A model generated the notes under the pieces. It saw only the letters and a list, made by a program, of their open reading frames with translations, ran no database searches and had not been told where the DNA came from. The position numbers were made by a program, and so were the translations under genes. From the NCBI GenBank assembly GCA_027186245.1, contig CP114485.1:11932001-11996000 (forward strand): 64,000 bases of DNA, read 5' to 3'. This document shows, one piece after another, positions 34,413 through 46,400 of this stretch. This DNA comes from Coriaria nepalensis. Taxonomy: Eukaryota > Streptophyta > Magnoliopsida > Cucurbitales > Coriariaceae. The stretch's first letter is position 1. The number at the start of each line of letters is the position of its first letter.

Positions 34413-37324
34413 TCCTCAGTTTTTTCTTTTGGTCCGTTATTTTAAATTGAAATTGTGGGATGGTGGAAATTTCTCGTTTATTGCAGAGGAGGTGATCATA
34501 TGGGTCTTTTTATTATTTTGATTAATTTTTTTTTTTGTTTGGTTTTTGTCTGAGGGGGGAAAGGGAAAATGAAAAGAAAACTTTTGAAGTTGTATGATTT
34601 GTATTCATTACTTTGGCCCAGCACATACTTTGATTTCATAGATATAAGAATTAGGTTAATTTATGGGTTTTTGCACAATGGATTTTTGCGTTGTTTCCAT
34701 GTTTTGCACATGAAGACTATTTGGGTTTTGAATGGTTTGATGCAAGATGATATCATGTTCGAAAGGAAATTATGACGTATAAGTCTTAAATTAATAAAAA
34801 TAATAAGGAAAAGAAAAGTCAAATTATATATATATATATTATACATTCTCACTTGTGTTGTTGCGAGTGGGTAGAATAAAAATAATAAAAGAGAATAAAA
34901 AGTTTTATATTTTATTTATTATTATATAATTTTTTTTTAAGTGATGTGAAATAATATTTTTCTTATTTATAGGTTGATTATTTTAAAAACTCAATAAGCG
35001 ATATAATGTATAAATAACACTTTCTAAAAATGGAATGTAGACATATATAGTAAATCTGACTCTGATATTATATTAAATTTTTAGAATTTAATTATTTATT
35101 TCCCTAAAAATTATTTTAAAAGAAAAAATAGTTAAACTCCAAAAAATTTAAACAAATGCAACAGTTAAAGTAGAGTGATTTGAGAGATTTTATTTTCATT
35201 TTCAGAAGAAAATGGGTATATGCACTGAATAAGAATGATTAATATCTTTTTTTGAAAATGATATGAACGTTAGAATAAAGATTTTTTGAGAGAAAATCTC
35301 TCGGTGAATTAGCTTCTCTTGAGCATATAAATAGAGAGGTTTTGCTTGAGTTGAGAAGATAACCAATAAATTCAAATTTTCTCATCTCTTCTCTCACTCT
35401 CTTACGTTCTCACCATTTCTAAAAGAAAAATTTTCTATTTGCATATGAGAAATTTGGAGTAATAACTATGTGCGATTTATCGGAGGTTTTACCGTTGAAT
35501 GCTGAGAGTCGACACTTATTTACTTGATGCACTGAGGAAATTATCCAGAAAAGAGTGCCAATTAGACTTAATCATAAATAATTATTATGTTTATCATTAT
35601 TTGATTGTTTCACATTATTTGCATTTGTTATTGCTGAAATCTATTGATTATAACTATGTATTTGGTATGAGGTAACTCTTAAGTTGTTCAGGTTAATTGC
35701 GGTTTTCTTTGAGGTTATTCATGGTGCTAGGACTTTACCAAGCGACATATCAATTCCTTCAAGCGGTTTGATGTTATTAGATAATTGATCTTAGACAAGA
35801 TCAAATTTCGGTATCATTTTCTACCCACTTTTCTATTGCTCGGTGACCTGATTGATGATTGATTATTATCTTCCATTGGATTCTTGATTATTCTTCTATA
35901 ACAAATTATTCGACCAGAAGAAAGTACTGTGACTGGATTTTACGGCAATCTTAATTTTCATTTTTAGAGACTCGTGTTTCTGCACAGAACATTTCATTTC
36001 ATTTCATTATTAATAGATGCATTTTCATTGTATGCATATATTTTGGAATTAACACTGGAAAAACTAGATGGTTTCCTCAATTAGGCACGTTCCGCCTCCT
36101 TCCATTTGTGTTCAAAACCGAGTTGTTGGTGACGAAAAAGAGAGAAGAAAGAGAAAGATATTCACATATTTTGATTATAGGTTGTGAGGTGAATTGAATG
36201 TAGTGTTTCGAGCAACATTTGAGACAATCACCTCGAGACATATATCGGTTCGGATTTCTTGGATACTTTGTAAAACTTGTTCATGTTCACTTTTTTTTAC
36301 TCTCTTTTTTTTTCCCCTAATTCTTTTTAACTTGAGATTCCAAGTACATGTTGATTTTTTACATTCAAATTGATTGATTATGGATTATAGAGGATCGATG
36401 GATTTAAATTATAAAAAAAAATAAAAAATAAAAACCTGAATTATCTATTTTTCATTTTCGAGAATTTATGGATTATTTCTTAGGCTTACAAATGAAATCA
36501 TAATAGGAATTCTTTACTGATGGCACATTTTCATTAGGACAGGCCAAATTGTCTAAGCATTTTTAGAATTAGTTAACTAAATGTTCACACTTAAATAAAA
36601 GCAAAAAAAAAAAAAAAAAACATAAATATAACTCATATACTATTTTTATAATCTGACAAATAAATTCGTAACACATATATATTACTAAAAATCATGCATA
36701 AGTCCATATTAATATATACATGTCTTGCTAGAAATTACAAGCATACACCACCAAATAAGAAGTAAGAAATGCGAAGTAGCATGACATGGGTATAAAATGC
36801 TATACGAAGACGACACATCGACGCCGATATTTTTCTTTTCCACTTCAAATATGTATATATATATATATATACATTTCCATGTTCTTGAGAAATGATAGAA
36901 ATAATAACTCAAGAAAGTGTATAAATATGGTTCAACAAGATCCAAGTAATAATCAGATAATAATACTTATATACCCTGCAGCCACAACTACTACACATTG
37001 TAGATTCCAATTTCATGAACTGCATAAAAACCTAAGTAATTGGCAGAGTTTTTACTTTTTTTTTTTTTTTTTTTGTATCACCACAAAAAAAAAATTTAAT
37101 TAAAATATGTCAGGGATGAATTATTTCTACCTTTCTACCCGACCTTTTCGTTGTCGATGACTGATGCGAAACACTAGTATATATAGATATAGGAAAAGAA
37201 AGAACCATCTATTGACTGTTACCATATTTCAGAAGTCAAAAACCGGCTCCAGCATCTGCAAGTCTTCTCTTGTCAACAGAAACTACGGATAGCTCTTTCC
37301 GGGTTAGAAGAAGCCTCTTCCAGA
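34413..37324. other. Intergenic; possible LTR-derived promoter-like block
   Basis: AT-rich. At 35311-35420 a TATAAATA box is followed by a C/T-rich leader, then non-coding sequence up to about 36065. The layout resembles an LTR (U3-R-U5) or the promoter of a non-coding transcript. Neither PBS nor second LTR was found. From 36590 to 37324 there are A/T runs and the probable 3' UTR of the minus-strand VOZ gene. Confidence 0.3.
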
Positions 37325-39918
37325 TTATGTCAAGTAATACTCACCTATATTCTCAACAAGATAATCATACTGAGCACTTAGCGCATAATCAAATGTTCCA
37401 TTTGTTGGGGGGGCTCGATTGAGATTCGGATAAACATTTCCAATCCCGACCTTTGTGTTAATTTTCACTCTCCCCTTAATATTCCGCTTATTATTATCGG
37501 ATGGAAATTCAGCAGAGAGCCTCCCCATTTGCTTCTGCAAATCAGCAAGTGACTCATTTGTGATTTTCCCCTTGGAGTTTTTCTTCCCATCTACAAGTTT
37601 AAGCTCTAACCTGTACAAGGCGCACGAATCATATTTGTTCATCTCATATTCATAAAGATGCCATTCAAAATGGTTCAATGGTTGTGGGTCCATGTAGTAG
37701 GATCTCTTCAATCCTCCAAATTCATTCATCACTTGCTTCCTTGATTCATGCCAACCACGTCCATTGTAATCTGGTAAGGACCTCTGCTTTCTATTCCCAC
37801 TCTCGAATGCTCTTCTGGGCTTATCAAAAAATAGCCACTCCCTTATCAACTCACCCTCCAGAACCGAAAGATCAAAGAGTTCTGCAGGTAAGGACAAAGT
37901 TAGTGTATTTAATGTAGAGTTTACCCAAACTGCAGTATAAATTTAATTTTGGCCTCATGAAACTACAGTGGAGTTTACGTTACACTAGCAAAAAGGAATA
38001 GTCTGCATGAGCTCCAGCTTTCAAACTCTGAACCAAATAGACTACTAAGAACCAACCATTACAAATTTTTGAAGCACAAACATAGTCGGTGGAAAATTAC
38101 CAGGTGCATTCCATGGAGACTTTGCAGTAGCCGCTCCCTCGCATTCTGGGATACCAACATCTTTTCCTTGTGCCTTTGCCCCAAGCGTGGAAAAAAGCAA
38201 ACCATCTTTCAGGCCAATGCCTCCAGGTCGTAGAACGGGGCACATTCCAGGTGGGCCTTCATTCAATGCTAGAGCAGCATGAAAGCTGCTGCAATAATCT
38301 TGACACCAATCCAGCCCTTGAGCTGGCCTTGGACAATCCCAAAGTGCACATTTTGGGCCCAAGAAAGCAGAAGGTGGTGGACATATGCTTGGCAAATAGC
38401 TAGAAATCTGAGGCACAGTATCTTCCCCACACATGGCATTAAATCCAGGAAAGAGGTTGTGATCAAATTCTTGATGAAAATCATGGTGCTGATACTCCAA
38501 GTGAGCATGCCTTTCCAAGTTATTAGTAGTAACATTGTGAGCCACTAAAGGAAGGTTTCTGCATGGATCGACCAGTGGAAAACCTTGTTCTTGCTGCCCA
38601 TGATTCACATTAAGCCCCTGAAACTATCAATTATATTCATTATGAGTTCAAACCTGCATGCAAGGGAGCGGCTACTGAATTAGAGGGGCCAATTCGAAAA
38701 TGAAAATTATCATAACTGAATTAGAGGAAAAAATGGTCAGAGAAAACAAAATTAACTAAGACTGAACATTTCAGAGAAGAACTAAGCTGGAAATGCTCTC
38801 AATTATGCCCAGACACAATAACCCCACCCCCTCCTCATTCCTCCATGTATCCAAGTTGAAATGTGCTGGATAAAATTATACGTCAAGTAGCCAAGCAAAG
38901 AACTAATTAACAGATATCATTACCTATCATGGTAAAGCTAAAATGCAGTTTTACAGAAAGAAGAATAAACACAATTACAGGAATCACAGAAAGATGAAGA
39001 GAACTAGGAAGTTCTGAAAATTACTCAGTTTATAATAACACCTGGGAGTAACAGAAGTTGCATAAACCAATGGAATTCCTGCTTAACAAAAATAATAAGT
39101 TTCCTGTTCTTCTCTTCTTTGGGGAAATTCTAACAGGTACCATCCTCAGATCTGAAAACTACTGGCTAATAAAGACAACAGTCCCTTTTGACGTATTTCC
39201 TAACATCAACCCAATTAATTGATTACATCCAACAAATGTGAAGGGAAACTATTTCAGACCAACAAAATCAATAAAGTTAACAGCACAAAACATACAAACA
39301 TGCATAACCAAAAACTAAAATAAAGATGAAGTTCCCACCTCACGAAATGCCATAGTGTCTCCAACTGGCAATGCATGATCATTAGGCTCAGGCTTTGGTG
39401 CAGCTAATGGGCTAGTTGCATCATCTTCCTCCTCATAAAGTTGCAGAAGCCAGCAAATGTCAGACGAAAATGACCCCAGACTCCCACCCTAGACATAAAC
39501 AATAAGGGTCATGATCCAAGAACGTACATTCTGCTTGAAAAGATTCCAACAAAATAATAAGACACATTCTATTCACAACTCAGTGGCACTTGATTGCACT
39601 GCCACATACACAAGCTGCATATATTAAAAGATAAATGGACACTTTCAAAGTGTGTTATTACTTAGAAAAGGATAAATATACAATGCTAACTTGTTGCAAG
39701 GAAGATGCCGGAGAAGGTTCATTGAGCTCAGCTTTCCACTCACGAAGCATCTGGTGGACTTGCTCCTCAAGAACCGACACATCAACTGACCGGCTTTCCT
39801 TCCTTGCATAGTGCAGATCCGTGAACATACTCTGCAGATCATCAACCCGGTTCTTTGCCTTGTCCTTAAAGAGCTTATGGGACACTGACTTGCAATTGCT
39901 CTTCGAACCCTTCCGCAT
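37325..39918 (-). CDS. VOZ1: VOZ transcription factor (Vascular plant One-Zinc-finger)
   Basis: Four coding exons (39918-39691, 39488-39339, 38623-38101, 37881-37325) join in phase to 486 codons (485 aa), the usual VOZ length. VOZ proteins are plant-specific DNA-binding factors that act with phytochrome B in flowering and in stress responses. Seen here: the conserved N-terminus ([20 protein letters not shown]), a coiled-coil-like part with [16 protein letters not shown], and the VOZ zinc motif C218-x4-C223-x13-C237-x3-H241. The conserved C-terminal NAC-like basic region ([26 protein letters not shown]) follows. A 5' UTR intron is likely: donor CAACAG|GTAATC at 40597 and acceptor TTTAG at 39931, with the upstream leader exon from 40598. 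It looks intact. VOZ1 rather than VOZ2 is judged from general resemblance, not alignment. Confidence 0.93.
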
Positions 39919-40597
39919 TACAAATCCCTAAATTTTTTTCCCGATCCTTCCGATTCACAACCAAACAGATAACAATCAGCTCAGTTTCAACTATCTAAGC
40001 ACCATTAATAATAAACATCTTTTAACTTCGCAAGACAGTAGTTATTTTGAATTTTGAAATATGAGTTACATATGACATTAAAAGTAAAAGATTAAAAAAC
40101 TGATGTTATACAAGGAAGTACTGCAATAAACAGATGAAGCAGCTACTAAATACAAGAGCACTAATCAAAGGGAAGAGAAACAATTTTTCTTAAAAATCTA
40201 TCAAAACACGTACTTCAAGAAAAATCTAGGAAAACTAGTATACAGCGAACAACCAGGCTCGAGCAATAGAACACAAGGAGATTAAAATCAAACCGAGCAA
40301 GCTCAAATTCAGATCAGAAGCAAAAAATGAATCGAAAATTCGAAATTACTCGCAGCTAAAATTGGGAGCTAGTTCCGGATCGAAAGCCCGAGTTCCCGAA
40401 AACGACCAAAGCTTAATAGAGTTCGTATTCCACAAAATAAGGACCAGATAAAGTGCACGAAAACTTGGACGACACACCAGAGACAGATAAAAGAGGAAGA
40501 GAAAGAAAGAAAGAAGGAAAGAAAAAAAAAAAGTGAAATATTTGAGAAGAGACTGATCGAAAAGCAGAAGCCTCTTCAATCAGTGCCTTTGATTACC

Positions 40598-40730
40598 TGT
40601 TGATTTCCACTTCCCTTTACGTTCTGTATCTGATCTAGAGCTCTATCTCTCTCTTCTTTCTCTCTCTACGATCTCTATGTGAGAGAGAGAGAGGAACCAA
40701 AAAAATAGCAGCAAAAATGGACGCGCCAAA
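40598..40730 (-). promoter_or_regulatory. 5' leader exon and GA/CT tract of the VOZ gene
   Basis: The non-coding leader exon of the VOZ gene probably starts here and ends at the donor at 40597. It contains a CT tract (about 40648-40670) followed by a GA tract (40680-40694). GA/CT tracts near plant transcription starts are common core-promoter features. The transcription start is not fixed. Confidence 0.45.
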
Positions 40731-41146
40731 ATTGAGGGGAAAATGATGGTTATGGAAGTATAATTATAATTTAACTCAATAAATGTGGGTATTTATAGTT
40801 TTGAAATTACCATTGTAGCCTTGCATTTTTATAGGCTGTAAATTGGACTTGTAGGCTAGTATGGACTTTTCGTACATATTTCAGTTACATTTGTTACTTT
40901 TATTACCTTATATAGTTACCCCATCAACCTTTTCCTTTTCTTCTACGCTGTGCGGCTTCTTGAAAATTTCCCTCATTTTTTTTAATTTTTATTATTATTA
41001 TTTTTTTACTTTTGCCTTCAAGAAAATACGGATATGAAAATAAAATTTTATTATAAATATTATTAATATCGTAGCATGAGATTAACATTTATAAGTATAG
41101 TATATTTTAATTTATAATACGATAATATATCATATATGTAATTGTA

Positions 41147-42052
41147 TAGAGGTGTTAAAATGGGTTGGATTTTTTGGTTCGACCCGTAACTTAGGGAAAA
41201 GCCCTAAGCCTGACTCAGTCCATTTTTAATTGGGCCGGCAAGCCCAGCCCAAATACGGGCCTGGGCTTAGACAGATTTCCAAACTCGGAGGGTCGACCCA
41301 ACCCGGTTCGGTCCTGTTGGGCCCTGCTTGGTTCCAATTCCAGTTTCACTGGGATGGAACTCTAGAAATATCTCGAAACCGATTTCTCATTTTTTAATTC
41401 TTGTGCAAATGATTCAAAATCTTTATGCCTTTTAGATTGGTGAAAGAAAAGCTCTACACGATTTCCTGTACTAGCATGACTTGCACAAGATGTCTTAGAT
41501 GAAGATCCTTCTGCAGCGGGAAGCAATTTTATAATCCACCAATGACCAACCACCATTAATAAATAAATGATAGATAATATATTATAATATATTAGCAAAC
41601 TTTTTTTTATGGCTTCATTATAAGGTCCGTTTTTTTCTCCTTAAGGTCGGGAGATTTTTTTGATGGATCCATTATTTAATAATACACAATGAAGTCTTTA
41701 TTTGACCAAAAGTTTATTCTGTATATGAAATGCTCTTAGACTCTTAGTTACACATGTGTAATTTATTTGACACATTCGACTTGTAAAGTAAACTAACAAG
41801 AGTATTTTTTTAGGACTCATAATCTCAAATAATCTCTCTTACTTTAATAATAATTTATTTTGAATATTTTATTTAAAAAGGATCAGGCCCATTTTAGGCC
41901 CGGTAAGACCCGGTTGAACCCGGCCCATTTTAAGCCCGGGATAAACCTAAAGGACTTTCTAGGCCGGGCCCGGACATACATTTTAAAAATGGGCCAAGCC
42001 CAGGCCCAACCCTTTTTTTTTCCGGGCTGGGCTGCCCATTTTGACACCTCTA
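41147..42052. mobile_element. hAT-like non-autonomous element with terminal inverted repeats
   Basis: The left end reads TAGAGGTGTTAAAATGGG. The right end, as reverse complement, reads TAGAGGTGTCAAAATGGG, a match of 17 in 18. The ends enclose 906 bp with GC-rich subterminal parts rich in GGCCC/GGGCC blocks. The terminal sequence is of the hAT type seen in many plants. The flanks (TAATTGTA, CATCCGTA) are only weakly alike, so the target-site duplication has decayed. A short minus-strand frame (41362-41598) has no clear transposase motif, so the element cannot move by itself. Confidence 0.65.
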
Positions 42053-43476
42053 CATCCGTATAAGAAATTTTCTTATGAGTTATGATTTTTAATGTATTTA
42101 TTTATTTATATTCTTTTAGGGTAAAATAAAAATCCTAGAATGATATATTATAGTATTTTGTTTGAGAGGAGAAAGTGGAAGAAAACTAGAGGAAGAAAGG
42201 TATAAACATAAAGAACACTCCACTATCACCCTCTATAAAATAAGATTCCCATTTGAGATAGAATACCATTAACAAAAGTATCCAAAAGGATCAAACCAAG
42301 AAACCATACCAATAACTTTTTCTTGTAATAACTCAAAAAAAACCAAAAAACAAAAAACAAAAAAAGACAAAAGGGAAAACATCAAAAGACTTGACTTTGC
42401 ATTTTTATTTTTTTTTTACTTTAAATTAACTGTTTCTAAAGATTTCAAACGTCAAAATATTTACAAGCATCATGAGTATAGAAAAATGTTAGTGTATTTT
42501 TAAAGTTTTACGTATGTTCTGTTAATTTGGTAAGACTCGCTATATAAAAAGTAACACACTTGCTAAATAAAATTTAAAAAAAAGAGTAAATAAACATCTT
42601 ATTCGTACTGATTGATGTTACAAAATGAACGCAAAACGTGCAATTACAGAGAGGGAGGATCCTATTCTCCTTTCCCATAGCTGATTAGGTTGTTTGTTTG
42701 ATTTTTTTGAACATTTTTCAGAAGTAGCATGTATGTGTCCAGGCCTTAGCGGCGCTGAGTGTATGACCATGTCTTTTGTGTTTGTGTGTTAAAAATTTTA
42801 GGGGATAAAAGAAGAGAGAAAAATAAAGAGGATTTTTCTATTAACACAAAACATCCCATGTACCCAGTGAAATTAGAACAAACATGTTTGTCCTATTTAG
42901 ATTGACAAACACACCTTTAAGGTTCTTTCTGTCACAAATATCACTAAAATATCAAGGAATAAGAATCAATTGGCATCACTATTTCTAATTCAAAATCTAT
43001 TTTCTAAAGAACCATCCAAAAAGGCCACCTCTCTTTAATGGTCTAAAGGAACAAAGATGATAAAATTTTACTTTTTCATCAAAAGCATAGAATAGTAAGT
43101 AATAGTGTGATTGATGCCTATCTCTCTATATTCATCTAAACCCAAACAAATTAGCAACTTTTTCTCCAAAACACTCTACTCCCCCACATGAATGATGAAC
43201 TAAACAATCATCCAATAAGATGTTTCATAAAATGGATTGCTTCAAACATCTATAAAAACCCAACCCCATTCCCGTCGAATTCCGTGGAAGAAACAAAGAA
43301 GTTATTATTTTTGGCGATGAAGTCATTACGTAACCACAAAACCAGGGTCAAAAGAATGGGCAGTTGAACCTAGAAATGAAAAACTTCTCTTACGGAAAGG
43401 AGATTTTCTATAAATTTAGAAATCCTTTTTTTTTTTTGTTTACCAAAAATGAATCTATTAATTCTTGTTATTGTCA
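42053..43476. other. Intergenic and 3' flank of the OPA3-like gene
   Basis: No gene seen. Contains A-rich simple sequence near 42335-42375 and probable 3' UTR of the minus-strand OPA3-like gene nearest 43476. Confidence 0.5.
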
Positions 43477-46400
43477 TCAAGCCGGGTTTGCTGCCTTTGC
43501 ATTTTCCGTGATGGCATTTTTGAAGTTGAAAATACCACCAAGTCCTCGTCCCTTAGCTAGTTCCTCCAATTCTTCAAGCTTTTGTCTAAGAACTTCCAAC
43601 TCTTTCGCTAAATCTTCATCTCTCAACCTCATCGTCTACAAAAGAATATAATCACTTTCAACAAGGCACATAAAAGATTTAGACACTTAACTTTACGTCT
43701 TTTAACCGCTCTAAAATTGAAAAATTACAACTTCCATAATCTAAATGACTAAACCTTGATTCTTCTTTTTCCCTTTAATCTCATTTTTCTTCAAATAAAT
43801 TTTTATCAGGAATGCTTTTTCTTCAAAAAGAGAAGTCAAAAATGTTGAAAAACCCTTGAGCAGTAGCAAAAAGGAGAAACAAAAAAGATGGGTTGTGCTA
43901 AAAAGAAAGGTTGGTACAAGGAACTGATTCACTAAGACAGAATAAATTCCATGAGTAATCAATCCAAACACTCAAATCCATCGCATTGTCAACACTCAAC
44001 ACAGCATTTTCCAACAGTTGGACCTCTCAAGAGATCATCTACAAGGGTGGTGTGCGTTACCTTTTGGGCCATTTTGGTCAATTTTTTATTTATGAAATTA
44101 CCTGTTCTACCCATTTTACGAAACATTATGGTTTCCTAAAATTCATTTATTTGTCCAAATCAACTTAAAAGAACAGAACAGTATTACCTCCATTTCTCGC
44201 CTGCGTAGTTCTTCCTTTCTGGCTTCTGACCTAGAACTTCTTTGAACCTCAAAGATCACGGCTACTCCTGCAACCTAAAATTTGTTAAGAATCAGAAGCA
44301 AGTAAAAAGCAATAAGACAATTAAAAATAATGGAAACATTAACGAGTTAGATTGGAATTAACTTGTAAAATAAAACCAGTTTTCACAAGTACTAACATGA
44401 AATTCTAAATGTTCAAATTTTTCAATCTTGCAGGACCCACTTGTTCTTATTGGTTCATCTTCATCACATGGTAATAAGACGTGGTAAATTCAAAATCCAT
44501 AGAGAGAGAGAGAGAGAGAGAGAAAGAGAAATTACAGAGAAGACGAAGAGTTCACCCATAAGGTCAACAGCAGCCTGAACAGCTTTCTCTTCATTAAGAG
44601 GGCGGATTTCTACGTCAGTTGCATGACCATAGATGCGCCTTTGCATCTGTGTTGTGATTCTATGGTTCACCTGGTTCCAATTTTAAGCATTTTAAGAACA
44701 AATTAAGATCCCAAGGGTTTTCACGAAAAATTTATTTCATGATCGATCACATTAGTTCTTAGTAATAATATGCTTAGCAAATGCAGAACAGAATAATGAA
44801 ACCATAGCATAAAAAACATTTGGATTAAGTTAAATAAGAGCAGTGTTTAACTACATGTTTCAGAAAAATAAAAAAATAGTGATGAAATGCAGAAAATTCT
44901 TGACCTCAAAACACTATAATCGGCTGTTGGATATTTAGGTGAGGCCCAATCATGATGTATGGCCAAATCCATTTTTGGATAAGAGGCCAAGCAATCATTA
45001 GGCCGAGCCGGGTCCAATTAACTCTGTTGGGTCATCACTTAACCCGAAAGTATATATATGTGACTTACCCATCTTATTTGATGCGACTCTCATTCCTTCG
45101 GCCTCTTTGGTTCTCTTAAGTTTACGTGTGCTCCCTCTCTCTCATGCGCGATTAGGGTTTGGGTCGATTAGGTATGATTCTGACTTGATCTTTGGTTTGA
45201 CCTTTTTGCTTATATTTGTATGAAAGGTTTGTGTCTCCTTTTTTGAAAATCTGCAGTTGATTTTCTGGTTGATGCTTTAAGGATTAGAGATCTTTGTTAT
45301 TGTAAAATATATTGTTATAATATGTGAACTTGTATTTGAGACCTCGTTTATAGTGCTATTGGCTTTCTAATGATCCTTTCGGAGCCCGTGGAGTAGGCTT
45401 TCCGAACCACGTAAAAACCAAACGTGTTCTTTTGTTTCTGCTTTTTATAGTTTCCGCAGTTGTTCAATCTTTGATTAAATAAGTTGAAGAAATCTGAGTA
45501 TGTACTATAATAGATTTAGGTTTTGTATCTAGAGAAATCTAAAAGAAGAACTGATAAGTATAAATTCCTAACAGAGGTATCAGAGCTAGATATAGTTATT
45601 CCTAAACTTGACTCCTGTGATCCTTCTGATAATATACTGTATGTGTGATTGAACTTGTGATTGAACAGATCTGTGTAGAAGCTTTAGAATCTTGTTATGT
45701 GTTTCTTGAATTAAATATTCAGTAATAGGCATCTCTGATTTGTATTTCTTGGTTCAACTATAACTTGTTTATTAAAAGGGATTGAATTTTTTTTTTTTTT
45801 TGGAATTTATTGAATATGTAAAAATTAATTACTGAAATTTTGTAGATACATTGTTTAAGTACATATTCAATTGTTGTTTTGACATCTTGATTGAAATCTG
45901 CCATTTTGATTTTTTAATCATCAAACTGTTTAGTTGGAACTATTTGTTTGTATATTTTCTTTTGTATATTAATTATACTAATCCAAGAGAAAGATGACAA
46001 CTACACACATAGATATTCCCAAATTTGATGGGAAGATCGACTTTGGAGCATGGAGAAAAAGATGACAACTCTACTATCACACAATAAAGGTTTTGATAGC
46101 TCTTGAGGCAGACACTAAAAAGTGGTATGTAACTCAGTTGGAAGATAAGGCCAACCTAGATCAAGAGGCCTACAATCTATTGATCTTGAACCTATCTCAA
46201 AAGGTTACGAGGATTGTAGATGATGAGGAAACTGCTATTGCTCTATGAGATAAGTTGATCTATACCTATTCAGTTAGATTTGCTCCTGATATAGCTTATG
46301 TTAACGGATCATTCTAAATCATTGGATGACAATTTAGATAAACTTTTGAAACTAACTCTAATCTTTAAAGGTGCAGATCAGGCTATAGATGACATTTCAC

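Noticed and set aside
38170..38548. Plus-strand frames across VOZ exon 3
   Set aside because: Shadows of the VOZ coding exon, which has the conserved zinc motif on the minus strand.
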